A stretch of DNA of 64,000 nucleotides from Chrysoperla carnea (GCF_905475395.1 NC_058342.1:36674140-36738139); one strand, 5' to 3'; shown: positions 1 to 13,555, numbered from the stretch's first letter. Translations and numbers: made by a program. The notes: generated by a model from the sequence alone, not told the origin.

Positions 1-445
1 CTATCCGTAAATACCGTGAGCGCGATGTAGTAGTTTAACTTACATAACTTGGTTATTTTTGGATTTGGTTGTATAAAAATCAAAACAAAGTACTACGTTC
101 GATTGCTCACGTTTACTATGTAGCTGACAAACTGCCTGATGCAACGCAAGAGACGCACACGCGTCATACTGCACGTCTGTTACTGTTCTCTTTCAATAAA
201 AATTGATTAATGATTTTTTAATTTCAATTTATTAGAAACTTACTTAGATCAACTCAATCTTTATTTCATTCAGGGTCGGATTTAAGCCCTAAGTTTCTTC
301 AACTAATTCTGATATAATAAAACATATATTCAATTTGAAGTGAAGATCAAATTCCGCGCAAATGTTTTTTATCGATGCTTAAGATTTCGTTATTCATTCA
401 GAAAACGTATGAATTCATGCAAAAAAATTTTGACTTTTCATTAAT
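1..445. other. Gene-free flank
   Basis: AT-rich DNA with no ORF resembling a protein and no recognised RNA gene. It leads into the first copy of repeat family A. Confidence 0.5.
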
Positions 446-805
446 GCCTAAAACGTGGGTAAGCCCTGCTGTGATGTCATATCGGTATGAGTCATAGACC
501 ATCAGTAAGTTCAGTGTAGACAGCTGGGTATAATATATACATAGATAATAAGTATTTATATTTATTATAATCAGATGTCTATGAATATATCTGTCAAACT
601 TATTTGTGTTATTTCGTATAGTGATACCCATATTACGTCATCAAATTGGATGCTCACGTTTTTGACAGTTTAAAAAAGGTTTAAAATTTAAGTTTTTGAC
701 AAGAAAGTTTGTGTAATTTTCCTAAATAAATTTTTGGTGGCTTTTTATTAACAAAATCAACATTTTGAAGTACTTTTCAAAAATAGAAGAATATCCCATT
801 TGGTA
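446..805 (+). repeat. Family A MITE, copy 1 (left end missing)
   Basis: This stretch shares long near-identical blocks with 5466-5912, 47868-48377 and 62602-63023, and with the reverse strand of 16238-16718. Shared blocks include CTAAAACGTGGGTAAGCC, the TCAGATGTCTATGAATATATC block and GACAGTTTAAAAAAGG. The first ~90 bases of the family are absent here and the right end has drifted (ATATCCCATTTGG instead of GGAATACCCTA). It carries no coding capacity; the small ORFs inside are not protein-like. Confidence 0.85.
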
Positions 806-1404
806 CCTTTGTTTATGTATATCCTAAACAGGAAATATCCGATTATGCAAAAATGAAATGAATCTGCGGTTTCGCTACGAAGATATTTAGCGTGGCCTTA
901 ACCATGATTGAATTAATTTGCAAATACAATTTTGTTTACTGTTTTTAATTGAAATGAGTAAACAAATTAATGACCTTAATAAAAAAGCATGTGATTTATT
1001 TGTTGGAATTGGAGAGGCTTTGCTTTTGTACGTGGTCAATAATTTTACCACCGCACCGGCACCGTTTGAAAAGTGTCATGTGACCAAAATAAAATAATAT
1101 TCTTGTGATAGTGATGGTCACAAGGTGTATAATTTATAATTATTAATTATTTACGTGCTTTTTAATTTATATTTTTTTACTTATATTAAAAATTAATTTA
1201 CAATTAATTAAGGAAATTTTGGCTATGAATCATTTTTCAAATTAATACGGAAATTATTTTTCATCACTTCCTTTAAAACATTTTTATTGTTGATCATCCA
1301 TTACGATTTAAAAATATATCTCTTCTAAGATTTCAAGGTTATATCATTTAATTATTTCATCTATTAAAGAGCGATAGCTCCAGTTTTCAGTTCCACAAAG
1401 CAGA

Positions 1405-1800
1405 TATGTTACCTGGGCTAGGTTAGGTTAGAGTGGCTGTCTGTCCTGGGGTGGGACATACTTAGACCATAGGGTCCGTTGTGATATCGTAAAAGGGTTG
1501 GCCCATCCCCGACCACTACTCCATGAACAATTTGGAGCTGTTTAAGAACAGCAGGAGGGCTTTGACGTCGACTGACTTTAGGTCGGAGAGGTCGTTAAAG
1601 AAAGGCTGGCTCAAGTAAGTACATTTCCTTATGACAAGAGCTGGACAGTGACAGAGAAGATGAGACATTGTCTCCTCCTCGTCATCACTGTGACAGCTCC
1701 TGCAGCAGTCGTGATACACTGCCAGGCCTAAGCGTTCAGCATGCCTGCCGCCCAGCCAGTGTCCTGTGATAGCCGCAACAACTTTTACGAACAGAGGCTC
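1405..1800 (-). pseudogene. 3' end of a jockey/R1-type LINE (RNase H tail and zinc knuckle)
   Basis: Read on the minus strand, the segment encodes TGHWLGGRHAERLGL, the usual end of a LINE RNase H domain. It continues in the same frame into a CxxC-acidic-EETxxHLLCxCPAL zinc knuckle and stops at position 1516. Roughly 85 residues are readable and everything upstream is missing, so this is a 5'-truncated, dead copy. The tail after the stop is short, GC-richer than its surroundings and ends in GGTTAGGTTAG-like sequence. The knuckle plus RNase H order is known from insect I/jockey/R1-group elements; the exact clade cannot be set from this piece. Confidence 0.85.
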
Positions 1801-1819
1801 TTTATGTTACCTAGGAAAC

Positions 1820-3950
1820 TAAAACTTTTGTAATCGATTCAGCTTGCCATGAATTTTTTGAGAATACTTACAATCTGACAATTTATATTTCTTGTCCAAG
1901 ATTTATGTTTTTTTATTCAAAATAAAATTAGTTATGAGTTATCAAAAGAAGTTATAACATAACAGAGATCTTTTAAAGTAAGAACAAGGACATTTTATGT
2001 TATGTCATAATAAATATCTTGATCAAGCCAAATGAAGGTAATGTACGCACGCACATATTGGGTTGACTACTAAATCAGAAGTATGTCTTTTTTAAACTAA
2101 TATTACAATTAATTGATAAAGTATAGAGTTAAAGAAATTTTAAAATTTAATTCTTTAAACAATAAAACAAGTATTTGACTTCTTAAATTAATATTTTAAA
2201 TTTTCAAATAATTGTTATCTTGTTGTATATTTTTCATTTTTTTTGGAATTGTGTTTTTTTTAGAATCCTTTTTTTCTTTTTTTAATCTTCGTAAATGGCT
2301 CCCTTGTGGTGAGGGCCCAAATATTATTGACTCAAGTAAAGACCTTCGAATTTTATCATAATATATTGAGTCAATAATACTGACCATGTGAGGTTAGTCT
2401 TATAGGTTTATTATTATGGATAATTTTAATATCTCCTTGATTGGGAAAAATTTATAAGGGTCAATCAATTTATTGACTGCATCTCCTATCCTTAACATAA
2501 TTTATATCACACGGCCTTTTTATTTTTCAAAAAAAAAACAATTAAATTAAAAATTTTACGCACAATTTCAAAACAGAAATATTTTATGATCTTAACCTCT
2601 GGGAAAATGAAAAATTGATTGTTTTTCACTCAACCTAACCTTTAACTGCCAACATAAAAAATGCATATTTTTTCGTGTTTTGTATGCTTAATCAATTCTC
2701 GATGTTGATGTTTTTTGAATATCAAATATTGTTTCGACAGATGTAAACGCGTTCATGTAAAATAAATAAACATATATGAATGCATGCTCATAAATAATGA
2801 CACACCCACGTAATGACGTCATAAACGTTTATGTATGTATAAACATATGTTGGATCGGATCATCGGGACACACTGACCAACTCTAAGATCGTCTTCATAT
2901 GGTCAGGGTCTTCAACCTTCAATTTAAACTGTACGTATAGTACATTCTAGAAAAATGTTGTTTTTGTGCTATGTCTAAAACTATACTCTTGGCGTTGTTG
3001 GTGCCGTTTTGAGTTTGTTATTTATGTATTTTTGTTTACATATATTAGAGAAGCATATACGACCGCATACGTTACACAGTGGAGTATTTATACCATATTT
3101 CCGGACAAAAGTCAGAAAACTCAACTTTTTTTGTTTTGCATTGAAAAGTTTTACCTTAACCTCGCTCTCCGTCTGTTTTGTACGTCACAATCTACCTACT
3201 CTTACGGATGCATGTTATTATTGTTATTGCTCTTGATTTACCGTGTCATTCAATTTAAGTTTACTGTGTTTGTTAGTGCGATTAAAGACGAAGATGAAGG
3301 TTTGTGCTTTATTTAATGTTTGTGATTCATATTTGTTGTTAAAAAAGGTTTTTAACAGGAACTTTTAAGAATTTTTTTTCCTAAATTTATCCAACTCAAA
3401 GCTTTTTGTTTATGGACCGATTTTGGCCGGTTTAATTTTTTTCTAACAGAGTAAAGTTTAAGGATTCTATAACATGTTCATTAAAAGAAATCTTGCGCGA
3501 ACTTGCGCCTTTTCTTGTAAGACTAAGATAAGGATGGAGATTAAAATAGCTTAAGTCAAAAGTCAAAAAAAGGAGCAAGCATTTTGCCATCGGGTAAAAA
3601 ATATTTACATTCTTGAAGTGGGTAGACAAAATAAGTTTGAGTACCTTTGAGTTATGCGAGTTGATATTCGATATGTAGATTATTTCAACGCCAAGAAAGT
3701 GCCTCTTTGGAGTGTCCCAGCGCAACTCCCAGGCTTCCCCAAACTGAGCTTGAGGGTTGAATATTTATTTAAGAAATGAGTTAATTATGTAAATGAATTC
3801 AAGATTGTTTCTAGACAAAATAAGATAAAAGATATATATTGATATTTGTTAGTGACACAACCGGTAATTTGATTTCATAAAAATTGAGTATGTACAGTGT
3901 TTTGGTTTTTTTCCACTCGCATTTGAATTCAAACGAGTCAAACCATAATT
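1820..3950. other. Gene-free stretch
   Basis: AT-rich non-coding DNA. The longest open frame (116 codons, 2966-3316 plus) has a low-complexity, cysteine/leucine/tyrosine-rich translation with no domain. A short segment near 3070-3115 resembles repeats at 46085-46160 and 48690-48760 (AAATTTCCGGACAAAA-type sequence). Nothing else is supported. Confidence 0.4.
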
Positions 3951-3987
3951 ATATATTAATAAAAAAAAATAAATTTAAAAATAAAAA

Positions 3988-4436
3988 AAACCGACTGCGT
4001 TAAATAAAAATAAAAGAAATAAAACTGTCCAGCAGCTGACTGAGCACTCGGGATCCATTTAAATCTAGACCGGCTCAAATTATCCCTCCAAGTCGCGACA
4101 CCATCTACTGGATTTGATTTATTCTTTTCAATTTTTACTTAAATCGCGTTTTTTGATTTTTTTTAATTTATTTTTTTACATTTTTTAGTTTGAATTCAAA
4201 TACTTATTCAATGATACCCCATTTTCAGTCTATGTAAGTATATCTGGTTCTTCGTAGCGCTCGAGAAACCAAACTCGTGGATCGATATAATTTTTGGTAT
4301 AACCAATCACCCTCACAAATAAGACGAATCTAACAACACCTCTCAAGTTAAAATACACCAAGCCACTTTTTCTACGTTCATACATACATACATACACTCA
4401 AAAAACATAACCCTCCGTCTTTCGCAGTCGGGTAAT
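3988..4436. repeat. Inverted-repeat-bounded element with ACCGACTGCG ends
   Basis: The left edge reads AAACCGACTGCG and the right edge reads CGCAGTCGGGTAATAAAA, so the ends are short inverted repeats. A CATACATACATAC run lies just inside the right end. There is no coding capacity. It is probably a non-autonomous element, but only one copy is in the window. Confidence 0.5.
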
Positions 4437-5425
4437 AAAAATCATTCCATTCCATTCCTTCGGTATTGGTACCTGCCTATTCATATCTCGGTATGCCTGT
4501 ATCTTTGTCCGTCTTCTGTGTTCGTCACGGCATAAGTCAGTTTATGATCGCTGACTTCCAAATTATAGTGCAGGCATTAAGGTAAAACAATTTGTTTAAC
4601 ATTAATAATGAAATCTTTCATATCATTAAAGCCGTGCCACGAAATTATTCGTTGAATCTGACGAGTAACGGCTGGTACAATAATAAAAGTGTAGCCTACA
4701 ATTCTGACTGGTTTATTCATTATTTTAATTTAATAAATAAGAATGTGTGATATTTCTAGAAACAATTTTAAACTAAATCAATTATTATATTATATTTATT
4801 TCTTATCGTAATTAATTAATTAAAAACAATGATTTATTTTATTTTATTATTATTAAAAACAATTTTTATTAAATTCAAAACAATTAATTAATTGGAATTA
4901 TTTTGGTAAACAATAAGTTATTAAATATCGTCAAATGAATTTCCGCTTATGCAATCTAAATTTATTTTTCAATAACAAAATTTTTAGTTTTTGAACACAT
5001 TGTATAATACAGAATGTTTCAAAAATCTTCATCTTTGTTTTCAAAAATTCCTATCTGAGTAAATGCGTAGCCAGAAAGTAAAAATGGAAAACTTGGATGA
5101 TTTTCCTATTTAAATTAAGAGTTCATATTTTATAACCCACCTTAGAATAGATGCAGCTCCCTGAATGTAATCCTGGCGATGCCCATGATAATATTGACAG
5201 CAAAAGGACTTCCTGCAAGTGAATTTTTCGTGAATCACTCTATATATATTTATGCATGTACGTTATATACGTATAAATAAAATAATACAATCAATTAATC
5301 GCATATGATATTGTTTAGAAAGTTTTTAGCAACAAGAAATATAAGCACAGTTCGTCGCCACTTAATGCCAATTTGGGGTCAACAATCTGTTCGAACGTTG
5401 ACGACAAGAATATACCATAAAACTA

Positions 5426-6058
5426 CAGTCAAGATTGGTTATAACGACTTTGAAGGAACCAGCAATAGGGTATTATCGTTGGTCAAAAATAAATTCTGAT
5501 TTCGAGTCATAAAAGCACATTTTTCTTTTATAATTTTAAAATTAAAAGTCGTAATTTTTAAACTGTATATCATGTGACCTAAAACGTGGGTAAGCCCCGC
5601 TGTGATGTCATATCGATATGAGTCATAGACCATCAATTAGTTCAGTGTAGGCAGATGGGTATGATATATCGATATATAATCAATATTTATTATAATCAGA
5701 TGTCTATGAATATATCTGTCAAACTTATGTGTGTTATTTCGTATAGTGATACAAATATTACATCATCAAATTAGATTCCCGCGTTTTTGACAGTTTAAAA
5801 AAGGTTTAAAATTTATGTTTTTGGCAAGAAAGTTTGTGTATTTTTCCGAAGTAAATTTTTGGTGGCTTTTTATTAGCAAAATCAACATTTTGAAGTACTT
5901 TTTCAACAATAGTATAATTGGTCATAATAACCGATATGACGTATTATTCGATTTTGTTATAAACTGTAAGTTCACCTAGATGTTTACATTATTGGTATCA
6001 ATTTGTCATAATAACCAATTCGTCGTTGTTAGGAATATCGTTATAAACGACTCTGACT
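5426..6058. repeat. Tc1/pogo-like MITE, interrupted by a family A copy
   Basis: The left end, CAGTCAAGATTGGTTATAAC, matches inverted the right end around 6035-6058 (CGTTATAAACGACTCTGACT). These ends resemble the terminal repeats of the element at 63385-63640. A family A copy occupies 5466-5912, so the outer element is older. CAGT-type ends next to TA fit the Tc1/mariner/pogo superfamily, but no transposase is present. Confidence 0.65.
5466..5912 (+). repeat. Family A MITE, copy 2
   Basis: The left end TAGGGTATT is intact. The whole family body follows, in the same order as at 47868-48377 and about 90% identical by eye. The right terminus is damaged (AATAGTATAAT). It lies inside the pogo-like MITE at 5426-6058. 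Confidence 0.85.
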
Positions 6059-6059
6059 A

Positions 6060-8150
6060 TATACACTTAGGACAGCAACAAGCACTCATTTTTTGTTTCT
6101 CTAAACTAAATCAAATGTTTCGAATTGTTATTTTATATTTATAAAAATTTATTTACACAAATAAAAATAATATTTAGTTTATTTATTTATGCAATTTTTT
6201 TTTGGGGGCCAATTTTTTTATGGAATCAGTAGCGTACAATTTTATTGCTCAATGTTATGCAAAAAAGATTGTTATGTGTTTATGTGAAATCCATTGGCGG
6301 ATATGGACGTTTAGTTTGAATGTAAATTAATTTGTTTAGATCAATCTAGATCAATTTGTAAACAAGATTTATCTGATTTAAGTAATCATCTATATCATTG
6401 ACAAAATATTTAAGTAATTATTACTTAATTCATTGATTAGCACAGTGTTTTTTTTATTATTCATACGCCACTGTTTTACAATGAATTTGCAAAAAAAAAA
6501 AAAATTAAACATTTATTACAAAATTATTATGTGTTTTTATGTACTACGTGAGATCAGTCGTGTAACCATAATTTTATTTATGAGGGGTTTCTATTTTGGG
6601 TTATATTTAATCCTCATATGCAATTTTGGGCAGTATTTGGATAATTGGAAAACTAGTTGTCAAATGAACGAACTCTTTTTTGTTTTATAGTTTCTAAACT
6701 ATGTTTTTATCCAAAATTTTTGTAATTTGTTCGATAGGTACGCGAAATTTTTTTTAAGAAACAATAGTCAAAACATTTTTATGTCTGCTTTGAGTTTTCT
6801 AAAGTATTTTGACCCAAAAATTACAAAAATCTGATCCATTTAACGACTGAATGAATAGTGTCGAAAACATGCCTTTAAATGGCTCCCAGATTTCGCTATT
6901 TGTATAAGATTTCTAGTTAACTACACGCCTCTGATCGTCAAATAAACTTCTTGGGGTGACAAATTACCTCAAAATTAAAAATTTTAAAAATTGCGTTCAT
7001 TTGACGATCATAGATTAGTAATTTTTGAGATATCGACTTAAATAGTGCTCGAAAAGTCATATTTTGGAGCCATTTTAAGAAATATCTTCAAAAGTATTCG
7101 TGAGCGTCGTTAAATGCACCAAGTTCTTGTGGTTTTTGGGCCTTAAAACATTCCTTTAAATCCTCCTACATTTTTTTCAAATCTGTCAAGAGAATTTTTT
7201 AATATCGATTTGACCCTCGAAAACGCGAAATTTGTAGCTGATTATCTCGCGATGTAAACGAAAAAAAATTTTGCAACTTCGGGATCTCACAGCTATGATT
7301 ATTCTAGCCTGTAAAAAAAAAAAATAAGCGAAATCTGTCGACCTTAAATACATAAAAAATTAGGGTCATCGGGATAAGATATCAGTTGGATTCGATAAAT
7401 GGGTCCTTATTATTTATTTGACGTTATAAAAATTCTAAATTTGACGCGTATGTCTGGTGTAACCTTTGCGTGTTACAAATGAAGCCATCTTTAGTTGTTC
7501 CAAAACTAATTTCACATATTTGAACTGCGCCTTTAAAACATAAATAAAATTACAAAAAAAATTCACAAGGCCTTATGTACTTATTTAGTAGTTAAGGTGT
7601 TGATTGCATCGCGCAGCACCAGTATTTGTTGTAAACATCTGATGCAATAATCAACCGTTCTTACTCGGACACAAAAAATTTTTACCGAGCCTGTGAATAC
7701 GTACGGACACCATATGAAACTTATAAATAATTCATTTTATACAAAAAAACAAAAAAAAATTATTCATTTTCGGTGGGCAACAAGACAAAGCACTTAGTCT
7801 TTACCCAACACCCAAAAATTTGTTAAATGCTGCGTGTAAGAAAACATTTTGATATGCGCTAACCGTTTTTTTGTTGTGTTTTAAACAAATCCACAAGGTT
7901 AAACGCATGTGAAAGGAAAATTTTATATTATTACCAGTTTTTGAAATGTTTTTTTTTTTTTTTTTGCTTTACAAAATCAACTTGATTGAATATTTATAGG
8001 CATTTGAACCGTATTCGGGTTAATTCAAATCTATTCTTAACTAACGTAATTCTAATACGTAGTATTTATGTCTATTGTCTTTGCAAAATGCAAAAATTAC
8101 AGTGTGTTCTAAGTTTAAGCGAAATTGGTTACAACGGTATTGCTTAAATA
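6060..8150. other. Gene-free stretch
   Basis: AT-rich DNA without a gene. Around 6790-7080 there are sentences such as CCAAAAATTACAAAAATC that recur near 46905 and 49855, suggesting decayed copies of a hairpin repeat (family F). No ORF is protein-like. Confidence 0.4.
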
Positions 8151-8156
8151 TTAGCC

Positions 8157-8790
8157 TGTTTCAAAAGTTCTGTCCGTTACTTACTATTATTAAGCGATTT
8201 TCGGTTATTTTTTTCTCTACGAATTCAAATTGAAGCCCCTTCGACGTTTGCTAAATTTCGTTCTGGAGATTTTATCCTCAAACATGAGCTTTAAAGTTGC
8301 CGATCAAGAGTAATCCAGGGCGAGGATTTTAAGACCCCGGTGGAGACTCATCCATCACAAACGATACGTGGGGTGGCTAAAAAACTAGGCGTCAGCTCCC
8401 ATGTAGTTTTTGAAGGTTAAAAACGTATTCGAAAAGTCAAAAGCTCGAAAAGTGGGTACATTATAATTTTCTGCAACCGGGCCAAACCATCACAGCAGAG
8501 TTCTACATTTGGTTAACAGAAGAGGTCCCTGCCGGCACCTTACACGAATCACCGTCCGAAAATTAAACGAATTAAGCGTCGAAGTTCTGCCTCACCCACG
8601 ATACTCCCCAGACCTCTTTCCAACCGACTATCTATCACTATCTTTTCAAGCACTTTGATAACTTTCCCATCGGTAGAACCTTCAAGACTCTTGAAGGATT
8701 TTATTAAAGAATCTTCAAAAATTATTCACAAATTTTGGGAAATGAAACATTTCATATCTTTAGCTTTTTATTCAGCCTTGAAAGTCATTT
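8157..8790 (+). pseudogene. Degenerate mariner transposase
   Basis: Pieces of a mariner-family transposase can be read in shifting frames. The N-terminal helix-turn-helix is recognisable near 8315-8415 (ETHPSQTIRGVAKKLGVS). A mid segment lies near 8480-8540 (TITAEFYIWLTEEVP). The conserved catalytic-region block SPDLFPTDYLS is near 8600-8635, preceded by VEVLPHPRY. The usual mariner motif is YSPDLxPxDYxxF, so the family assignment is secure. Frameshifts, stops and a length near 630 bp against about 1.3 kb for intact elements show it is dead and internally deleted. Confidence 0.85.
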
Positions 8791-8799
8791 TTAAGTTTT

Positions 8800-11700
8800 T
8801 CCTACATGAAACAATTAATTGAAAATAGCCAGCTTAACGAAAAAATATCAGGTGGTATTTTTTTGTGCAAAATTACCCAAAAAGCTCAAAAAAAAAACTT
8901 TAACTGGCTTAAAAAATCCCAAAATTTATATATCCTTTTAGACTTTTTACCTGTATTTTTCTGTATCCTGTATCTCCAAGTGTGGTTCTGGGCTAATCAA
9001 CGCCACCCTTTGAGAGATGGCTAGAGAAATCATTAGTACTTGGTATTGAAAGTTATTTGGATCCAAGTATGGTTTTGGGTCGATGTACAACCACGTCAAT
9101 GCCAAGTTTTGCGACGCACGTTTAGGTGTTAGCAGGTGTTAAAAAGTTAAATCCGCCACTGTATTAACTTCATAAATAAAAATCTTACATAATAAAGAGT
9201 ATTTAAAAAAAATTATGCAACAATTCATCCATGGTCAGTTAAATCCATAATTGAACTCAACTCGAACGGTACATTAATAAGCTCAAAAATAAATTAATTA
9301 CCAAACCAGAATGAATGATTTAAATAAAAACAAAAAAAAATTCATTTAGAATTATTCAAGTTAGTTTCTGGTTCACCTTGGCAAAAAAAAATGAAAAACG
9401 AAATAAAACACTTAATTATGTAAGTTTTTTTTTTATTTTGCTATTTAAAGGTTGGTTGCTTGGACAAAAATATTGGTCCTCATTATGAAAAGTATTTTGT
9501 TTTTCAATGATTTCCGTCAATAAATGACGTGTCTTGATTTATATGGCTTGGTACCCCCCATTATATGTCGTTACGTCTTGTAGCACCTTTCCAACTGATA
9601 CAAAGACTGTGTTGGTATGTATTGATTTGATGACTTGAAAAAAAACACTTAGAAGCAGGTCTCGTGAACTGCTAGTTACTAGTATTAGTAGTTAGTACTT
9701 TTGTAGCCGCTTAGTAGCACAATTAAAAGTGCTGGTTCGGCTGTTCGTGTTTCGTTATAAATAAATAATGTAGAGTCAGAGTCAGAGTCAGAGTGTTGTG
9801 GAGGCAAAGCATAACCTTGACTGACGTCACATCATAAATAAATTAAAATCTATTAAGTGTAATTAGTTTTAATAAAACATATAAATCTTGATCAATATTG
9901 ATTAAATTGTTTTTAGGTACATTTTCATTTAAGAAATATTTAATGTATCGACTTCTTCGTTGTGGTCAATTGACCTTTTTTAATGTATTTCAAAACGTCA
10001 ATCAATTCTGGTTTTACCAAATGGAATTCAATCCAAAAAATATTCAATCCAAACTTTTCAAGTTTATTTTCAATGCTTTCAATTTTAATTCGTTTAAGGA
10101 TTGAATAATTCGAAATCCCTTGATAAATACATTTTTTGATTAACAAAGTTTCCAAAAATCACAAAAAATTCCTAGATCATCGGGCTTTTTATTAATTTTT
10201 TTATCGTTCAAAATTGGCTGAAAAAACGATGAATCATATTGGTTATCCTTTTTAATTGGATATTTCTATATCAAAAAATCTAGAGAGTGTGATAAAAAAC
10301 TATCTAAAATATTTAAACAATCTTGTAGTTTATAAAAATTACCATCAAAATATAATTTTGTCGATGATATTAAAACTAAATTTTAATTTAATTATGAGTT
10401 CATCGAAGATCCAATTTTTTTATGAACAAAGACGACTATAGTTAGTTTATTAATGATTGAAGAGAGATATCTATATTATCAAATCTATAAGAATCACTTG
10501 CACACAATATATTATATATTTTTATAGTTGCGTGGTATTGTAAAGCTAAAAATATCACATTATTTGACTACAAGACATGTATTTGGTTTATATGTATGTG
10601 TAATAAACCAAAGCTCCGTCAGAAACCCCAGAAAGATTTACGAGGACTAAAAAAAAGAAAAGTTAGAGAGAAAACCACCCACGGTGGCTTAAAGCCACAT
10701 TACCTTCAAATTTAAAAGTTTCATAATTTTATTATTTTAGCCATAAAGTAGATAAATTTTGATAAGGCGATTAATCTAATTCGACTGAGAAAGCTTTATT
10801 GAAAGCGTTGAATATTTTGAGCAAATTGAAGGAAAAATGGAAAAATATTTTAGTATAGTAGTGTGGTGATGGTGACTTTTGCGAGAGAACACATCGAAGG
10901 TGTGTTTGAATTATATCTGCGACTCAAGAATACCGCTACAGGTGTGTGATAAATTTTAAAAGTTTATCTGGTCTAAAAATAAACATTCCAAAAGGTCTTT
11001 AATGAATGGAAAAATTTCAAATAGATTTTTAATTAGCTTTAACTTTTGTTTTAGTCCGAGAACCAATGACCTTTTTGACCGCAATCTTTATATCGCTTAT
11101 CGAGGTTTCACACTAAACCAGTTTCTCGTTTTTAGAGGTGCAGAAGTGGTTTTTGTCTCATTTATAGAGGTTTAATCCATCAGAACTCGCGTCAACGTTC
11201 GGTTAACTTCAGTCACGTGATGAGAGATTTTCTCAAGTGTTCTGTACATGTGTTATTCCTTTACCTCTACCTTGAACCTTTTCCGCAAAATAGGTCACTA
11301 CTTAATTGTTTATGCTTATTACAGTTATTCAATTAAATAGCAGATTTAGAGGGTTTAATTGACGTGACTTAGAAATTACAGTCGCTTATAGAGTTTTCTC
11401 GCTTATCCAATCATCCAAATTTGACTGTCTTCCTACTTTTTGACGAACAAGATCTTTTTTTGTTGTTGATTGTTTAAGGACAATTTGGATCAATGACTCT
11501 TGGGCTATACTTTGATTTGAATGTTACTTGAAGGTTAAACATTGTTTCAGATAACAAAAAAAAATTTATTATTAAACAAAAAGTATGTTCAAGCAAGCAC
11601 TTCAAGTCTTAATCATCAAAAGTGTACACGTTCAATGGAAAAAATAATTTTTTTAAATAAATACTAAATTTGCCAGGCCCCCAACATATTTCATCATTAA

Positions 11701-12070
11701 TTACACAATATTACACAAAATTGTTTTTCCATTTATTTAAAAAATTTCCTTACGTCAGTTAAAAATTTTTAATTCCACTAAATTGGTGTCAATATAAATG
11801 TTTATTTCAAATCAACTTCTAGTTATTATTACAATCAAATCCGTTGAAAAATTCATAGTACACTAGAGTGATACCCACCCGCTTCGCTGGGTTTAAAAGT
11901 AAAGATTGATAAAGATTGCTCTCGCTTAATCCCCTTTCTATAACACTCGAAATAATGGTAAGGATTGTTTTACACAGGTAAAATATGTGTATGGTTTTCT
12001 ATTTTTTTAAATGTATAATAGTAATTATTCATTGAGTATATCAGAGAAGATGGCTTTGAAATATTTTATA
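8800..12070. other. Gene-free stretch
   Basis: AT-rich non-coding DNA. It includes a short GAGTCA microsatellite (9772-9795) and a complex-sequence patch near 10,900-11,300 with no coherent reading frame. Overlapping ORFs at 9898-10155 are mirror images on opposite strands of low-complexity sequence and are not genes. Confidence 0.4.
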
Positions 12071-12078
12071 TTGACTAT

Positions 12079-12283
12079 TTTTACAGAAATCTGTAATTTA
12101 TGGTAATGTCAAATGGCTACTTTTACAGAAATCTGTAATTTATGGTAATGTCAAATGAATAATTTTACAGAAATCTGTAATTTATGGTAATGTCAAATGA
12201 GTAATTTTACAGAAATCTGTAATTTATGGTAATGTCAAATGACTACTTTTACAGAAATCTGCAATTTATGGTAATGTCAAATT
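12079..12283. repeat. Tandem array, 42-bp unit, five copies
   Basis: Units start at 12079, 12121, 12163, 12205 and 12247. Each begins TTTTACAGAAATCTGTAATT and contains the near-palindrome TTACAGAAATCTGTAA followed by TTATGGTAATGTCAAAT. Only the last few bases (GGCTAC, GAATAA, GAGTAA, GACTAC) and one C/T site vary, so the array is young or homogenised. Confidence 0.97.
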
Positions 12284-12885
12284 AAATTAATTTCTAAATT
12301 TTTTTAATTTATTAATATATCTTTATAAATTTTAGCTCATGTGTTATTCTGAAGTATGAGCTTTATTGTTGTACAGTTTCTTTAAAAACCATTCACTAGT
12401 TTTAGCATGAAAGCGTAACAAACAAACAAACAAACATGCTTAATTTCGTATTTATAATATATAGAGACATATGCCATTATGAGAGAAATATGTGCGTACT
12501 TCGATAACACTTCGACGTTCTTTAATACAACCCTGTTTTTTCAACCTTTATGGAAAATTTCCTTGAATTGTATACTACCCAAATATTTAACACTCAAATT
12601 TTGCAAAAATTGGATCATTATTCATCGGACACACATGCAAATCATAAATAAATCAAAATTTTTTTAAGTTATAAATAATAAATTTGCAATTGTTTTTAAT
12701 TTAAATTTCCGTAGACGTATTAAATTTATAATACCGTAAATTTTAAATTGAAATAACAAAACATTTCAATTAACATTAGAAAATGTTTTAAAAACTTGAA
12801 TATACTGAAATGTATTTAAACAAAGAAAGACCCATTCCAAAATACCTCGCACAATGCGACGAATTTTGGTCAATCGAATCTTATT

Positions 12886-13150
12886 ATACCCTGTATATAT
12901 ATCATAGTATATTAAATTTAGTCCCAAGTTTGTAACGCTTAAAAATATTGATGCTATGACCAAAAATTTTTTGTTGTCCGTCTGACAACATGATAACTAA
13001 AAAAACGAAAAAAGATACCAAGTTGAAAGTTTTACATCCTGCGCAGGACGTAAAAAGTGAGATCAAGTTCGCAAACGAGCAACACTGGTATTGATATTGG
13101 TCTTGCAAGACCAAGACCAATACTGCAAGACTAATTTTGCTCATTACTAG
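12886..13150 (-). repeat. Family B repeat, partial copy
   Basis: The minus-strand copy shares GTCCCAAGTTTGTAACGCTT, the AAAAATATTGATGCTA block and ACGTAAAAAGTGAG with 43485-43945, 44940-45330 and 61390-61890. The central part has decayed. Confidence 0.8.
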
Positions 13151-13555
13151 AGATAAAATGTAAAATTTTGGAAAAAACGTAACAGTTTTTGAGATATTTT
13201 TATGTGAAAGATATCGTATATCGGACACTCACGATAATTATAATTAGAACTATTTAATTCTGGCTTTGTGTATCGCTATCTCACTCGTACATAGTCACCT
13301 GACTGTTAGTGTGACGTCACATAGACACAACACGTTCATTAGTAAGATGTTTTTACAGTTCGCCAGATAATTGAATCAACCAAATGCGAATGGTTTTTTT
13401 CCATTGATCTTGACGCCACAATCGACTCTGGAGCGAATCCAGCAAGTCAAATTATTATTGTTCCATTTCCAAGGAACATACTTTGTACAAGAAAATGAAA
13501 ATTATTATAGGGTTAGGATTGTTCACAGCTGCCCGCGTGAGCGACATTTAAACCA

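Noticed and set aside
2966-3316. 116-codon plus-strand frame as a gene
   Set aside because: Low-complexity hydrophobic translation, a second overlapping frame of similar quality, and no splice or domain evidence.
5305-5499. Small frame starting MILFRKFLATRN as a mitochondrial-type peptide
   Set aside because: Its second half runs through the terminal repeat of a MITE and into a family A copy, so it is not a host gene.
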